DNA from: Caproicibacterium amylolyticum
GTDB lineage: Bacteria > Bacillota > Clostridia > Oscillospirales > Acutalibacteraceae
Length of the DNA: 64,000 nucleotides
Assembly (NCBI RefSeq): GCF_014467055.1
Contig: NZ_CP060696.1
Span: 558,001 to 622,000, forward strand
Direction of reading: 5' to 3'
Shown here: positions 55,008 to 63,146 of the stretch, one piece after another
Layout: each line of letters opens with the position of its first letter
How positions within the stretch are numbered: the stretch's first letter is position 1
Position numbers and translations under genes: made by a program
The notes under the pieces: generated by a model
Told to the model about the DNA's origin: nothing
Databases searched by the model: none
The model's input: only the letters and a program-made list of their open reading frames with translations

Positions 55008-55316
55008 ATGGCACAGGCAAGCAGAGAAAAAGGAATGCTCGAAAAATTTGAGGAGTTCACCGGTATGGTGAGCGGCTTGGAAAAGAGTATGACTTTGGAT
55101 GACCTGCTGACGGATTCTTTTTTGAAAGAATATACGCAGTTTGAAAATCTGGCAGCTTTCAAAGATGCCTGCGGTGGAAAAGTTGAGTCACTCGACGATT
55201 TGTCCCAGCTCAGTGACAGCTTGGTGCAGGAAAAAACGAAATTCAGCACAGCCGAGGATTTTATGAATAAGGCAGTTGAAGTTTACATTGCTTCTGTCTT
55301 CAGTGACGAAGAATAA
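55008..55316 (+). CDS. Hypothetical acidic helical protein
   Basis: A 102-residue soluble, mostly helical, acidic protein (Met-Ala-Gln-Ala-Ser-Arg-Glu-Lys start) with no recognised domain. The ATG at 55008 is set by AAGGAGG; an in-frame extension to 54924 would cover the promoter. Two segments (Met-Thr-Leu-Asp-Asp-Leu-Leu-Thr-Asp-Ser-Phe and Phe-Glu-Asn-Leu-Ala-Ala-Phe) are compatible with a helical bundle. Own promoter; ends at a shared terminator. Confidence 0.7.
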   Translation: MAQASREKGMLEKFEEFTGMVSGLEKSMTLDDLLTDSFLKEYTQFENLAAFKDACGGKVESLDDLSQLSDSLVQEKTKFSTAEDFMNKAVEVYIASVFSDEE

Positions 55317-55329
55317 ACAGCCCGTTAGC

Positions 55330-55378
55330 AAAGAAGCTGCGGTACCACATGAATTTGTGGTACCGCAGCTTCTTTTTA
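55330..55378. terminator. Bidirectional terminator between the 102-residue hypothetical gene and an AraC gene
   Basis: A 20-bp perfect stem (AAGAAGCTGCGGTACCACA with TGTGGTACCGCAGCTTCTT) with T-run on the plus side. Confidence 0.92.
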
Positions 55379-56230
55379 ATATTGAGAGAGCACGGGCATC
55401 TTTTCCGCACGTTTTTGTGTTCGGTAGTCACTGGGGCTGCAGCCGGTCAGCTTATGAAAAGCTTTTGAAAAGGCAAGCGGATCTGGGTAACCGCAGGAGT
55501 GTGCAACCTGATTTACCGGTAGGTCAGAGCGGTACAGCAGGCCACAGGCTTTTTCAACGCGCAGATGTATCAGAAAGTCACGCGGTGACATCTGCATCTG
55601 CCGCTGAAACAAAGAAGTAAGGTAGCTGCGGTTTAGGCATACATAGTCCGAAAGTTCGGCGATTGTAACGTCATTTTGATAGTTTTGCTGCATATATTCA
55701 ACGGCCTTATTGACATAAAGATTTTTAGTAGGCCCGTTTTGTTCGTAGGGGAGTGCACTGTCCGCGGCAATCAGAGCAAACCACTGATAAAGCAGTCCCT
55801 GTAAAAAAAACTCATCACTGTAGGAAAGTTTTCGGTGTTCCAGCATCTGCTGCAGGCAAGCGGAAAGTGCCTCAGCTTCTTTACAGCGAAAAACACGCTG
55901 TTTACCGGAAAGCCCGCACCGCGCCAGATGCGTTTCTGCCTGAGTGCCCGAAAAAGCGATCCAAATGCAGTGGCACGGGTCATTCAAATCTGCCTGATAA
56001 AACGTGATTTCTTCCGGTAAAACCAAAAATCCTTCCTGCGGGCCAAGTGTGTAGCTTTTTCCGCCAGCCTGAAAAACTGCATGCCCGGAAATGCAGTAGT
56101 ACATCATGTAATGTTCCCGTACAGCAGGGCCAAAAGAATGTCCCGGCTGGCAGGCACGCTCACCGCAGAATAAAAGAGAAAATTCTTTGGATACAGAGGG
56201 TAAATCAACTTTTTCTGCTGTGGACTCCAT
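55376..56230 (-). CDS. AraC-family transcriptional regulator
   Basis: The 284-residue protein has an N-terminal cupin-like sensor domain (about 20-150; Gly-His-Ala-Val-Phe-Gln-Ala-Gly-Gly-Lys and Pro-Glu-Glu-Ile-Thr-Phe-Tyr) and two C-terminal helix-turn-helix motifs (about 185-280). AAGGAAAGCAG precedes the ATG. It is divergent from a D-2-hydroxyacid dehydrogenase gene, with a gap of about 190 bases, but the family usually senses sugars and the target may be elsewhere. Confidence 0.88.
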   Translation of the reverse strand: MESTAEKVDLPSVSKEFSLLFCGERACQPGHSFGPAVREHYMMYYCISGHAVFQAGGKSYTLGPQEGFLVLPEEITFYQADLNDPCHCIWIAFSGTQAETHLARCGLSGKQRVFRCKEAEALSACLQQMLEHRKLSYSDEFFLQGLLYQWFALIAADSALPYEQNGPTKNLYVNKAVEYMQQNYQNDVTIAELSDYVCLNRSYLTSLFQRQMQMSPRDFLIHLRVEKACGLLYRSDLPVNQVAHSCGYPDPLAFSKAFHKLTGCSPSDYRTQKRAEKMPVLSQY

Positions 56231-56420
56231 ACTGCTTTCCTTCTTTTTTCGGATTTGCTGTCAAACGAAGCGGAATTCAGTATAGCATATTCAGCAAGGG
56301 GCGGCAAGCATTTTTTCTGCAGATACAGGTGCTTTCCTTTTTTCTCTGAGTGGTCTATAATGGACATTAAATGTACAAAAAACTGAAGACGATGTTCTGT
56401 GGCAGAAAGGGTGGATTGAA

Positions 56421-57401
56421 TTGTCAATTACGGTATATTCCTGCCGTGCGGATGAAGCTGCGTTTCTAAAGAAATTTGCACAGCAGTATCAGGTGGAGCT
56501 CAAAGAAACCGAGCAGCCGCTGACGGCACAAAATGCTGCATTTGCACAGGCCAGCAGTACGGTCAGTATCATCACCACTCCAGTAACACGCGGTGTGCTG
56601 GACGCACTGTACCAGGCAGGTGTACGTTACATTTCCACACGAACCATTGGATATGACCATATTGATACAGCGTATGCGGAATACTTGGGCATTCATGTCG
56701 GCAATGTCAGCTATTCACCAAACAGTGTTGCAGATTACACTTTGATGCTCATTCTGATGGCAACGAGACGCATGAAATCCATTCTGCGCCATGCGCAGGT
56801 ACAAAATTTTTCACTGCAGGGGATGCAGGGACGTGAACTTTCCAATCTTACCGTTGGTGTTGTCGGTACAGGGCGGATTGGGCGAACAGTGATTACCCGG
56901 CTGACCGGATTCGGCTGCCGCATCCTTGCCCATGATTTGTTTGAGAGCGCTGCTGTAAAAGCTTTTGCGTCCTATGTGGATTTGGATACGCTGCTGAGAG
57001 AAAGCGATATCGTTACTCTGCATATGCCTGCAACAGATGAAAATTACCATATGATTGGAAAAGAAAATCTTGCAAAAATGAAACCGAACGCAGTGCTGGT
57101 AAATACCGGCCGCGGTTCACTGGTGGATACGGCAGCACTGATTGATGCATTAGAGGGTGAAAAACTCGGCGGTGCTGCGCTGGATGTGATTGAAAACGAA
57201 AGCGGACTGTACTACAAAGATTTGCAGGACAAGCCGCTTGCCAATCGTGACCTGGCTCTGCTCAAAGCAATGCCAAATGTGCTTGTCACGCCGCACACCG
57301 CTTTTTATACGGATCAGGCGGTCAGCGACATGGTGGAGAACTCTATAAAAAGTTGTTTGGCTTTTGAAAAGGGAGAGAACAACCCCTGGCAGGTCATTTG
57401 A
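56421..57401 (+). CDS. D-2-hydroxyacid dehydrogenase, probable D-lactate dehydrogenase
   Basis: It would reduce pyruvate to D-lactate with NADH, a fermentation step. The 326-residue protein has the split catalytic domain and Rossmann domain with Val-Gly-Val-Val-Gly-Thr-Gly-Arg-Ile-Gly, catalytic Arg in Asn-Thr-Gly-Arg-Gly and His in Thr-Pro-His-Thr-Ala-Phe-Tyr. The LdhA/VanH-like arrangement fits D-lactate dehydrogenase; a vanH role is unlikely because no vanA/vanX is present. The start is TTG at 56421 with AGGGTGG 7 bases upstream; there is no in-frame ATG at the right place. Confidence 0.87.
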   Translation: MSITVYSCRADEAAFLKKFAQQYQVELKETEQPLTAQNAAFAQASSTVSIITTPVTRGVLDALYQAGVRYISTRTIGYDHIDTAYAEYLGIHVGNVSYSPNSVADYTLMLILMATRRMKSILRHAQVQNFSLQGMQGRELSNLTVGVVGTGRIGRTVITRLTGFGCRILAHDLFESAAVKAFASYVDLDTLLRESDIVTLHMPATDENYHMIGKENLAKMKPNAVLVNTGRGSLVDTAALIDALEGEKLGGAALDVIENESGLYYKDLQDKPLANRDLALLKAMPNVLVTPHTAFYTDQAVSDMVENSIKSCLAFEKGENNPWQVI

Positions 57402-57429
57402 TTTTAAAAAATTTAAAAACACATTGAAA

Positions 57430-57474
57430 AAGCACCTGCTGCGGTTGATCAGTTTCGCAGCAGGTGCTTAATTT
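57430..57474. terminator. Terminator after the D-hydroxyacid dehydrogenase gene
   Basis: AAGCACCTGCTGCG pairs exactly with CGCAGCAGGTGCTT; followed by AATTTT. It also lies downstream of the convergent WYL regulator gene. Confidence 0.85.
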
Positions 57475-57495
57475 TGTAACAAAGCACATCCAAAA

Positions 57496-58491
57496 CTACT
57501 TCCTGTCGTTTTCCTGAATAATAGCCCACGCCTGCTTTTGCAGACTGTCCTGCACACGAACGGGGGAAATGATACGTACTTGGCTGCCAAATTGAAACAG
57601 CCACGCCAGAAACGGCGGGCTTATCTGCACATTGACCACCACGCGAAACCAGCCGGGTGCATCTGCCGCGTACATTTTGGTGCCCAGTCCAAAGCGGTCC
57701 AGAACAGAATCAACAAGAGCTTCTACAAATTCCAGTGTAACCTGTTCCTCCTGTCCGCCGTACATGCTGAAAGACTGCTTTGTGTAGTTTACAGAATTAA
57801 AGTCCGGCGGGGCAGGATGCGCGGGTTCTTCCAAGATCAGAATGTTTTCTATACGGTCAACGCGGAAGTTGCGCAGTTCACTGCAGCGGTCATACCACGC
57901 AACCATATAGTAAAATTGATTATTCCAACACAGTGCATAAGGAGTAGCTACATAAGGTTCGCCATGATATTTGTAAATTTTTTGTTTTTTGTGGTCATAG
58001 TGAAAATATTGGAAACTAATTTTACGTCCCACGGAAATCGCCTGATGGATACTGTCTACATTATAGTAGGACTGCGCGTTTTCGGAATGTACGCGCCCCA
58101 TTACATAAATTTGACGCTGCAACTGTTCCGCTTCATAGCGGCTGGCCATCGATTCGATTTTCTGAATCAGCTGGCGGGATTTTTTCTCGGTGAGAAATTT
58201 TGCGGACGCAACTGCATCTGCAAGCACCTTTAGGTCAGAGGTTTCAAAGCCAAAGGGACGGCTGCACAGCCGGTATCCGCCGCCGGTGCCTCTTTGCAGC
58301 TCCACGGAGATTCCGCCGTCATTCAGCTCGGCGATGTCATTGTAAACGCTTCTGCGGCCGGTCGGAACACCTGCTTCTTTTAATTTGCTAAGAATCGTTT
58401 CCATTGAAACTAAGTGTTGGTCGTCAGAGTATTCCAAAAGAATTTGGTACAGCGCAAGAATCCGCCGTTTCTGTCCCTCTGCTTTCGCCAT
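57496..58491 (-). CDS. WYL-domain transcriptional regulator
   Basis: The 331-residue protein has an N-terminal winged helix (about 5-70), a WYL domain (about 140-225) with Trp-Asn-Asn-Gln-Phe-Tyr-Tyr-Met-Val-Ala-Trp and a WCX C-terminal domain. WYL proteins regulate transcription in response to nucleic-acid or small ligands, including in phage defence. The ATG at 58491 is set by GGGAG 8 bases upstream; an extension to 58569 lacks support. It is divergent from a 40-residue protein gene. No defence genes are nearby. Confidence 0.85.
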   Translation of the reverse strand: MAKAEGQKRRILALYQILLEYSDDQHLVSMETILSKLKEAGVPTGRRSVYNDIAELNDGGISVELQRGTGGGYRLCSRPFGFETSDLKVLADAVASAKFLTEKKSRQLIQKIESMASRYEAEQLQRQIYVMGRVHSENAQSYYNVDSIHQAISVGRKISFQYFHYDHKKQKIYKYHGEPYVATPYALCWNNQFYYMVAWYDRCSELRNFRVDRIENILILEEPAHPAPPDFNSVNYTKQSFSMYGGQEEQVTLEFVEALVDSVLDRFGLGTKMYAADAPGWFRVVVNVQISPPFLAWLFQFGSQVRIISPVRVQDSLQKQAWAIIQENDRK

Positions 58492-58568
58492 GCAGTCCAC
58501 TCCCTTTTCTTTCAGAATAGCACAGAAACTGTAAAAATTCAACTGAATTTTCCTGTAAAACAAGTTCA

Positions 58569-58590
58569 AAAGTACACTTTATTGTACTTT
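58569..58590. promoter_or_regulatory. Inverted repeat in the WYL/small-protein divergent region
   Basis: AAAGTAC-N8-GTACTTT, 7-bp perfect arms. It is a candidate autoregulatory operator of the WYL protein. Confidence 0.4.
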
Positions 58591-58645
58591 GATTCTGCTA
58601 TACTGAAGATAATCAAAAAGTAGATTGCAAAAGGAGATGTCAGTC

Positions 58646-58768
58646 ATGGGTTATCAAATCAAACAGGTGAACGGTCATGTGGAGGTATTTGACAGATTCG
58701 GCGGATTTGTTTTTTCAGCGGATACGTTTCAAGAGGCGGAAAATGATTTGAAAGACATGGCTGCTTGA
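58646..58768 (+). CDS. 40-residue hypothetical protein
   Basis: A small protein (Met-Gly-Tyr-Gln-Ile-Lys-Gln-Val-Asn-Gly-His-Val-Glu-Val-Phe-Asp start, Glu-Asn-Asp-Leu-Lys-Asp near the end). AAAGGAG lies 9 bases before the ATG at 58646; an earlier ATG at 58637 overlaps the ribosome site and is less likely. Codon use looks coding. It may be a small regulator; I recognise no family. Confidence 0.6.
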   Translation: MGYQIKQVNGHVEVFDRFGGFVFSADTFQEAENDLKDMAA

Positions 58769-58773
58769 AAATA

Positions 58774-58935
58774 TTAAAGCATCCCTTTCAAATGTTCTGC
58801 TGTCTGCATGAGTTCGCCGAGGGTGTCAATTTCCACTCCGGAGTCCAGAAGAAAATTTTGTACCTGCGGCGGCAGACTGGAAAAGTAAGCAGCGGTTTCC
58901 TCATCTTTCCGGCACCACTCCGGCAGCTGCTGCAT
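58774..58935 (-). CDS. 53-residue hypothetical protein
   Basis: Frame from the ATG at 58935 to a TAA at 58776-58774. It encodes Leu-Pro-Glu-Trp-Cys-Arg-Lys-Asp-Glu-Glu, Tyr-Phe-Ser-Ser-Leu-Pro-Pro-Gln-Val-Gln and Leu-Gly-Glu-Leu-Met-Gln-Thr. The start overlaps the stop of the previous gene (TGATG), suggesting coupling. The same frame stays open upstream in the other gene, so a longer protein or a frameshift is possible. No family is recognised. Confidence 0.6.
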   Translation of the reverse strand: MQQLPEWCRKDEETAAYFSSLPPQVQNFLLDSGVEIDTLGELMQTAEHLKGML

Positions 58936-59246
58936 CACTGATAAAAACGAGGCGGCGGGCAGCGGCGCAGTTTTTCTTCTTCGTCTGTGTCCGTCTGTTC
59001 TTCTGCGGAGCGCTGTGCCTTTTTGGCGGCGCGGTCAGCGCTTTCGTCAGCATTTGCGTGGGTCTGTCCGGTTGTGGCAATGCCGCCTTCATAGGAAATG
59101 TCAGCACTGTTTGTGCCGGAAAGCACATCTTCAATGCTGCAGTCCGGAATGTGGCAGTAACGGTCGTTGTTCTGCTCGAAGCCGCTTACCTGCTGTGCTG
59201 CACTTCGGCGGCAGTCCTTAAAGAGTTCGTCTGGCTTGTATTGCAT
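58935..59246 (-). CDS. 103-residue hypothetical protein, RBS inside a hairpin
   Basis: A hydrophilic, acidic protein (Met-Gln-Tyr-Lys-Pro-Asp-Glu-Leu-Phe-Lys start; Ser/Ala/Glu-rich C-terminus). I recognise no domain; low complexity in the second half suggests disorder. The ATG at 59246 is set by AGGTGA, which lies in the 3' arm of the perfect hairpin 59248-59291. Its stop overlaps the start of a 53-residue gene. Translation may need unfolding of the hairpin. Confidence 0.65.
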   Translation of the reverse strand: MQYKPDELFKDCRRSAAQQVSGFEQNNDRYCHIPDCSIEDVLSGTNSADISYEGGIATTGQTHANADESADRAAKKAQRSAEEQTDTDEEEKLRRCPPPRFYQ

Positions 59247-59247
59247 A

Positions 59248-59291
59248 AAAATCACCTCATGCATAGGTTGCCCGCTGCATGAGGTGATTTT
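59248..59291 (-). terminator. Perfect 16-bp hairpin: terminator of the YihY gene and RBS blocker of the next gene
   Basis: Read on the minus strand, AAAATCACCTCATGCA and TGCATGAGGTGATTTT form a 16-bp perfect stem (loop 12) ending in TTTTT. It follows the YihY gene stop by 27 bases and includes the AGGTGA of the gene that starts two bases after it. Confidence 0.85.
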
Positions 59292-59318
59292 CATTTAAAA
59301 ATTTGCCGATTTTGCTTC

Positions 59319-60278
59319 CTATTTTTTGTTGAACTGATTTTTGGTGGGTGTCTGTTTCGGCGAACGGTGGAACTTCCAGCCGCACACCCACAAGTACTTC
59401 CACTGCGGCACTTTAACTTTTTTTGTGCGCATTTCTGTGCGCATTTCCAAATAGATGCCGTTTACTTCTGCACCAATAATCAGCACAAAGCTGCTGAAGT
59501 ACAGCCAGAGCAGCAGAACGATTGCAGCTCCAAGCGCACCGTACAGCAGGGAATAATTGCTGATATTTTCCACATAGAATGCGTAGATAATGGAAAATGA
59601 CAGCCACGAGGCCGTGGCAAGAAAGGTGCCGGGCAGTACCCGCTTTGGAGAATGTAAGCGGTCAGGCACCAGATAATAGATTAAAAGCAGTACCGCAAAC
59701 AGAACAGCTGCGAGAATGACAAAACGAGTTAGGTTCCAAACGTTGATTGAGGTGGAGGTCAGATGCAGCACTGGTGAAAGGAAGTGCAGCACTCGCCGTC
59801 CAACGTTTATGAGTACCAGTGAAAACAGAATCGCAATCATCATGAAAAAAGTTGCAACAAACAGGTTCAGCTGCTGCCGCAGCGGCGATTTTGTCGATTT
59901 GTAGCCGTAAGCGGTGCGTATGTTGCGTATTACGCAGTTCATGGCGCGCATCGTGAAGTAAAAAAGCAGCAGGATGCTGCCAATCAGCCAAGAAAGATTT
60001 TTGCTGCTGCTGTTTACCTTGCTGATGTGATCCATATAGTTAGACACAATATCCAAAACATCCTGCGGCACGATTCCTTTCAGCATGCCCATAAAAAGCG
60101 GCGGCAGGTTCAGCCACGTCAGCAGCATGGTAAGCAGAATCAGTGCCGGAAACATAGAGAACAGAAAGTAGTAAGCCAGTGCAGCTGCGGAACGTCCAAT
60201 GTCATGAATTACAAAGCGCTTAATCAGCCGAATGAACACCGGCTGTTCCGTATAAGGAAGGGAGAGATTTTCTTTCAA
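59319..60278 (-). CDS. YihY/BrkB-family membrane protein
   Basis: The 319-residue protein has about six membrane helices in the UPF0761 pattern, with Ala-Ala-Leu-Ala-Tyr-Tyr-Phe-Leu-Phe-Ser in the first helix and Leu-Leu-Tyr-Gly-Ala-Leu-Gly-Ala in the last third. The family was once thought to be RNase BN, which is not supported; a transport or membrane-organising role is likely. The start is TTG at 60278 with GGAGG 7 bases upstream. C-terminal tail is basic and soluble. Confidence 0.88.
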   Translation of the reverse strand: MKENLSLPYTEQPVFIRLIKRFVIHDIGRSAAALAYYFLFSMFPALILLTMLLTWLNLPPLFMGMLKGIVPQDVLDIVSNYMDHISKVNSSSKNLSWLIGSILLLFYFTMRAMNCVIRNIRTAYGYKSTKSPLRQQLNLFVATFFMMIAILFSLVLINVGRRVLHFLSPVLHLTSTSINVWNLTRFVILAAVLFAVLLLIYYLVPDRLHSPKRVLPGTFLATASWLSFSIIYAFYVENISNYSLLYGALGAAIVLLLWLYFSSFVLIIGAEVNGIYLEMRTEMRTKKVKVPQWKYLWVCGWKFHRSPKQTPTKNQFNKK

Positions 60279-60313
60279 GCAGCCACCTCCTTTTGTGTAT
60301 GATCCGTTTACTG

Positions 60314-61252
60314 CTAAATTTTATTTTTGCGGCGGTTTGCCGGAGCGGCCAGATTTACCAGAATAATGCCTGCGCAGACCAGAATGAGTGCCACTGCTGT
60401 TTTCCAGCCGGAAAGGGATTCCTGCAGCAGCAATGCGGAAAGCAGCACACCAAATACCGGCGTGAGAAAATTGTAAACGGCGACCTGACCAGCCGGATGT
60501 TTTTGCAGCAGAATTGCCCAAATGGAGAAAGCAATACTGGAAAGCGCTGCAAGGTACAGGAAAATGCCCCAGCAGGCCGCACCGGAGGGCGTAAGCTGCC
60601 CGCCGCCGCATATGCCGATCACAATCAGCACGATTCCGCCCAGAAACAGCTGCCAACCGGTTGCACAGAACGGTTCCACCGTGCGGGTAACACCCTTACT
60701 GAGCAGAGAGCCAACAGAAAACATAGCGGTTGCCAGGAACATGAAACCCTCACCTGCAAAGGTGAAACTACCCCCGGCACCGTCCAGATTTACCAGTACA
60801 ACGCCGGCGAAACCAATCAGACAGCCCAGTATGCGGCTTATGGTAATGCGGTCATCTCCGCGCAGGAAAAAGTGTGCCAAAATCACTGTCAGGAATGTTC
60901 CGGTACCCTGAATAATAGAGCCGCGCACACCGGTCGTGTGGGCCAGCCCCAGGTAAAACAGCAGATATTGTCCGGCGGTCAGCACCAGGCCGAGGCGGAA
61001 AACTGAAAGTCTGCTGCCGCGCGGCGGAATGCAAAAGCACTTTTGTCGGACAGACTGAAACAGAAGGACCAAAAGTCCGGCAAGCGCAAAACGATAGCCG
61101 GCAAATAAAATTTGCGAAAAAGGTCCTTCTACATGAAATGCTTCGTAGCCGATTTTAATGAATGGAAAAGCGCTGCCCCACAGCAGTGTACACAAGGCTG
61201 CCGGAAGCACGACCGTAACAGCAATTTTCGTATTTTCAGAAGTTTTCAGCAT
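60314..61252 (-). CDS. EamA-family (DMT) transporter
   Basis: The 312-residue protein has ten membrane helices as two EamA repeats (about 10-150 and 165-305), with Leu-Trp-Gly-Ser-Ala-Phe-Pro-Phe-Ile-Lys-Ile in the first helix. DMT carriers export amino acids or other metabolites; the substrate cannot be predicted. The ATG at 61252 is preferred to TTG at 61255; GGGAAA lies upstream. Confidence 0.9.
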   Translation of the reverse strand: MLKTSENTKIAVTVVLPAALCTLLWGSAFPFIKIGYEAFHVEGPFSQILFAGYRFALAGLLVLLFQSVRQKCFCIPPRGSRLSVFRLGLVLTAGQYLLFYLGLAHTTGVRGSIIQGTGTFLTVILAHFFLRGDDRITISRILGCLIGFAGVVLVNLDGAGGSFTFAGEGFMFLATAMFSVGSLLSKGVTRTVEPFCATGWQLFLGGIVLIVIGICGGGQLTPSGAACWGIFLYLAALSSIAFSIWAILLQKHPAGQVAVYNFLTPVFGVLLSALLLQESLSGWKTAVALILVCAGIILVNLAAPANRRKNKI

Positions 61253-61475
61253 CAATAAAGTTTTCCCTTCAAATCAATATGTAAGATAGCCACCATAATT
61301 CATTATTATACAACAGCTGCATGTCCATTTCCAGTCTGTAAAGGAAAGATTCGCCGCAGTGAAAAGTAAAAACATTCTATTTACTTTTACAGGATGGGCG
61401 CGTACAATGATGAACGGAAAGAATGAAAGCTATTTCATATTATTAAATTCAAAATTCAAATTTGAGGAGGAAACA

Positions 61476-62843
61476 ATGGAACGACAACAGGGAACCCTGT
61501 TTACAAAGAGGCAGTTATGGCAGCTCATCTGGCCGCTGATTATCGAGCAACTGCTGGCAGTAACGGTGGGCATGGCGGATGTTATGATGGTTTCATCCGT
61601 TGGAGAAGCGGCGGTCAGTGCTGTTTCACTGGTGGATATGCTCAATGTGCTGATGCTGAACGTTTTTGCGGCAATGACCACCGGCGGCGCGGTTGTTGTC
61701 AGTCAGTATCTGGGTGCAAAAGACCGGGAGAGTGCCTGCCGGGCGGCTTCACAGCTGCTGACGGTGTCACTGCTGATCAGTGCAGTATTTATGGTGCTGT
61801 GCCTGGTTTTCTGCAGGCAGATTCTGCGTGTGTTTTTCGGTTCGATTTCGGATGAAGTCATGCAGAATTGTACGATCGTTTTTACGATTTCGGCAGTCAG
61901 CTATCCGTTCATCGCGCTGTATAACGCTGGTGCGGCACTGTACCGTTCTATGGGCAACAGCCGCATTTCCATGATGACTTCGGTCTTTATGAATGTGATG
62001 AATATTGCCGGGAACGCATTCTTCATCTTCGGTGTGCACAGCGGTGTGGAGGGTGTTACGATTTCTTCTACCATCTCCCGTACAGCAGGCGCGGTGATTA
62101 TGCTGATGCTGATACGACGGCAGGAAAATGCCGTTTATGCTTCTTATTCGTGGCAGGCGCTGAAACCAAACGGCGCCATGATAAAGCGAATCCTGCGCAT
62201 CGGTATCCCCAGTGCTTTGGAAAACAGCATGTTCCAGTTAGGGCGCACGATGGTGGTCAGCATCATTTCTGTTTTCGGTACGGTGCAGGTTGCGGCAAAT
62301 GCCGTGGCTAACAATCTGGATGGAGTTGGCTGCATTCCGGGACAAGCTATTTCGCTGGCGATGATTACTGTAATCGGCCGCTGCGTGGGTGCTGGAGATA
62401 TGCAGCAGGTGCGGTACTACACCAAACGGCTGACCGGCATTGCCTACGCCAGTATGGCGGTGGTGTGCGGCAGCGTGCTGATTTTTCTGCAGTACATATT
62501 TAAGCTGTATAACCTTGGACCGGACACCTTGGACCTTGCGACCAAACTGGTGTTTATTCATGATGGATTTGCCATGCTGCTGTGGCCGATGTCCTTTGTT
62601 CTGCCGAATGCTCTGCGTGCGGCAAACGACGTTCGCTTCCCAATGATCTGGTCAATCTTTTCCATGTGCGTGTTCCGCGTTTTGTTCAGCTATATTCTGG
62701 GGCAGTGGTTTGGCATGGGTGCCGTCGGCGTGTGGATTGCCATGATTATTGACTGGGCGTTCCGCGCGGCGGTGTTTATGATTCGCTTTTTTTCCGGAAG
62801 ATGGGAAAATTTTGCGAAGCAGCATGCGGTGCGTACGCAGTAG
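61476..62843 (+). CDS. MATE-family efflux transporter
   Basis: The 455-residue transporter has twelve membrane helices in two MatE repeats, probably Na+- or H+-coupled export of cationic drugs or metabolites. The ATG at 61476 has GAGGAGG upstream; an in-frame extension to 61359 covers untranslated sequence. Signature elements include Val-Gly-Met-Ala-Asp-Val-Met-Met-Val and Ala-Ala-Asn-Ala-Val-Ala-Asn. It is divergent from the EamA gene with a gap of about 220 bases. Confidence 0.92.
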   Translation: MERQQGTLFTKRQLWQLIWPLIIEQLLAVTVGMADVMMVSSVGEAAVSAVSLVDMLNVLMLNVFAAMTTGGAVVVSQYLGAKDRESACRAASQLLTVSLLISAVFMVLCLVFCRQILRVFFGSISDEVMQNCTIVFTISAVSYPFIALYNAGAALYRSMGNSRISMMTSVFMNVMNIAGNAFFIFGVHSGVEGVTISSTISRTAGAVIMLMLIRRQENAVYASYSWQALKPNGAMIKRILRIGIPSALENSMFQLGRTMVVSIISVFGTVQVAANAVANNLDGVGCIPGQAISLAMITVIGRCVGAGDMQQVRYYTKRLTGIAYASMAVVCGSVLIFLQYIFKLYNLGPDTLDLATKLVFIHDGFAMLLWPMSFVLPNALRAANDVRFPMIWSIFSMCVFRVLFSYILGQWFGMGAVGVWIAMIIDWAFRAAVFMIRFFSGRWENFAKQHAVRTQ

Positions 62844-62971
62844 CAGTGTGATAATTGCTTTCCACCGTTCGTGTGCCACTAAGGGGTATTTTCAGAAAGT
62901 GACGGAAAGTGATTTTTGATATTTATAAGCATTACTTTTGTGTTTTGGCAAATTAAATAAATTCCCTGCTG

Positions 62972-63007
62972 CGCGCCTGTGCAAAGTTCCAAAAGCACAG
63001 GCGCGCA
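62972..63007. other. Perfect GC-rich inverted repeat without T-run
   Basis: GCGCGCCTGTGC and GCACAGGCGCGC (12-bp arms, loop 12) form a very stable hairpin 130 bases after the MATE stop. Neither strand has a following T-tract, so it is a weak terminator at best or an mRNA-protecting structure. The rest of 62844-63039 shows no gene. Confidence 0.5.
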
Positions 63008-63039
63008 ACATTTATCCATAAATTTGAAACATTCCGTGC

Positions 63040-63068
63040 TTGCAGGAATCACCAAAGCGGACTAATAT
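63040..63068 (+). promoter_or_regulatory. Promoter of galK
   Basis: TTGCAG (63040-63045), a 17-base spacer and TAATAT (63063-63068). Confidence 0.75.
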
Positions 63069-63075
63069 AAAAACG

Positions 63076-63086
63076 TAAACAGTTTA
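63076..63086. promoter_or_regulatory. Candidate repressor operator at galK
   Basis: TAAACAGTTTA is a palindrome with an odd centre, flanked by A-rich sequence, placed at the expected transcription start. It suits a LacI/GalR-type repressor. No regulator gene is seen in the window. Confidence 0.4.
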
Positions 63087-63146
63087 AAAAAATTGATTAA
63101 AAACTCTGAATTTGTCATAAAAAGTTGAAACGAGGAGATGTATGAA

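Noticed and set aside
57496..58768. Phage-defence locus around the WYL regulator
   Set aside because: Neighbours are a D-hydroxyacid dehydrogenase, small hypotheticals and a YihY protein; no nuclease, helicase or toxin genes are visible.
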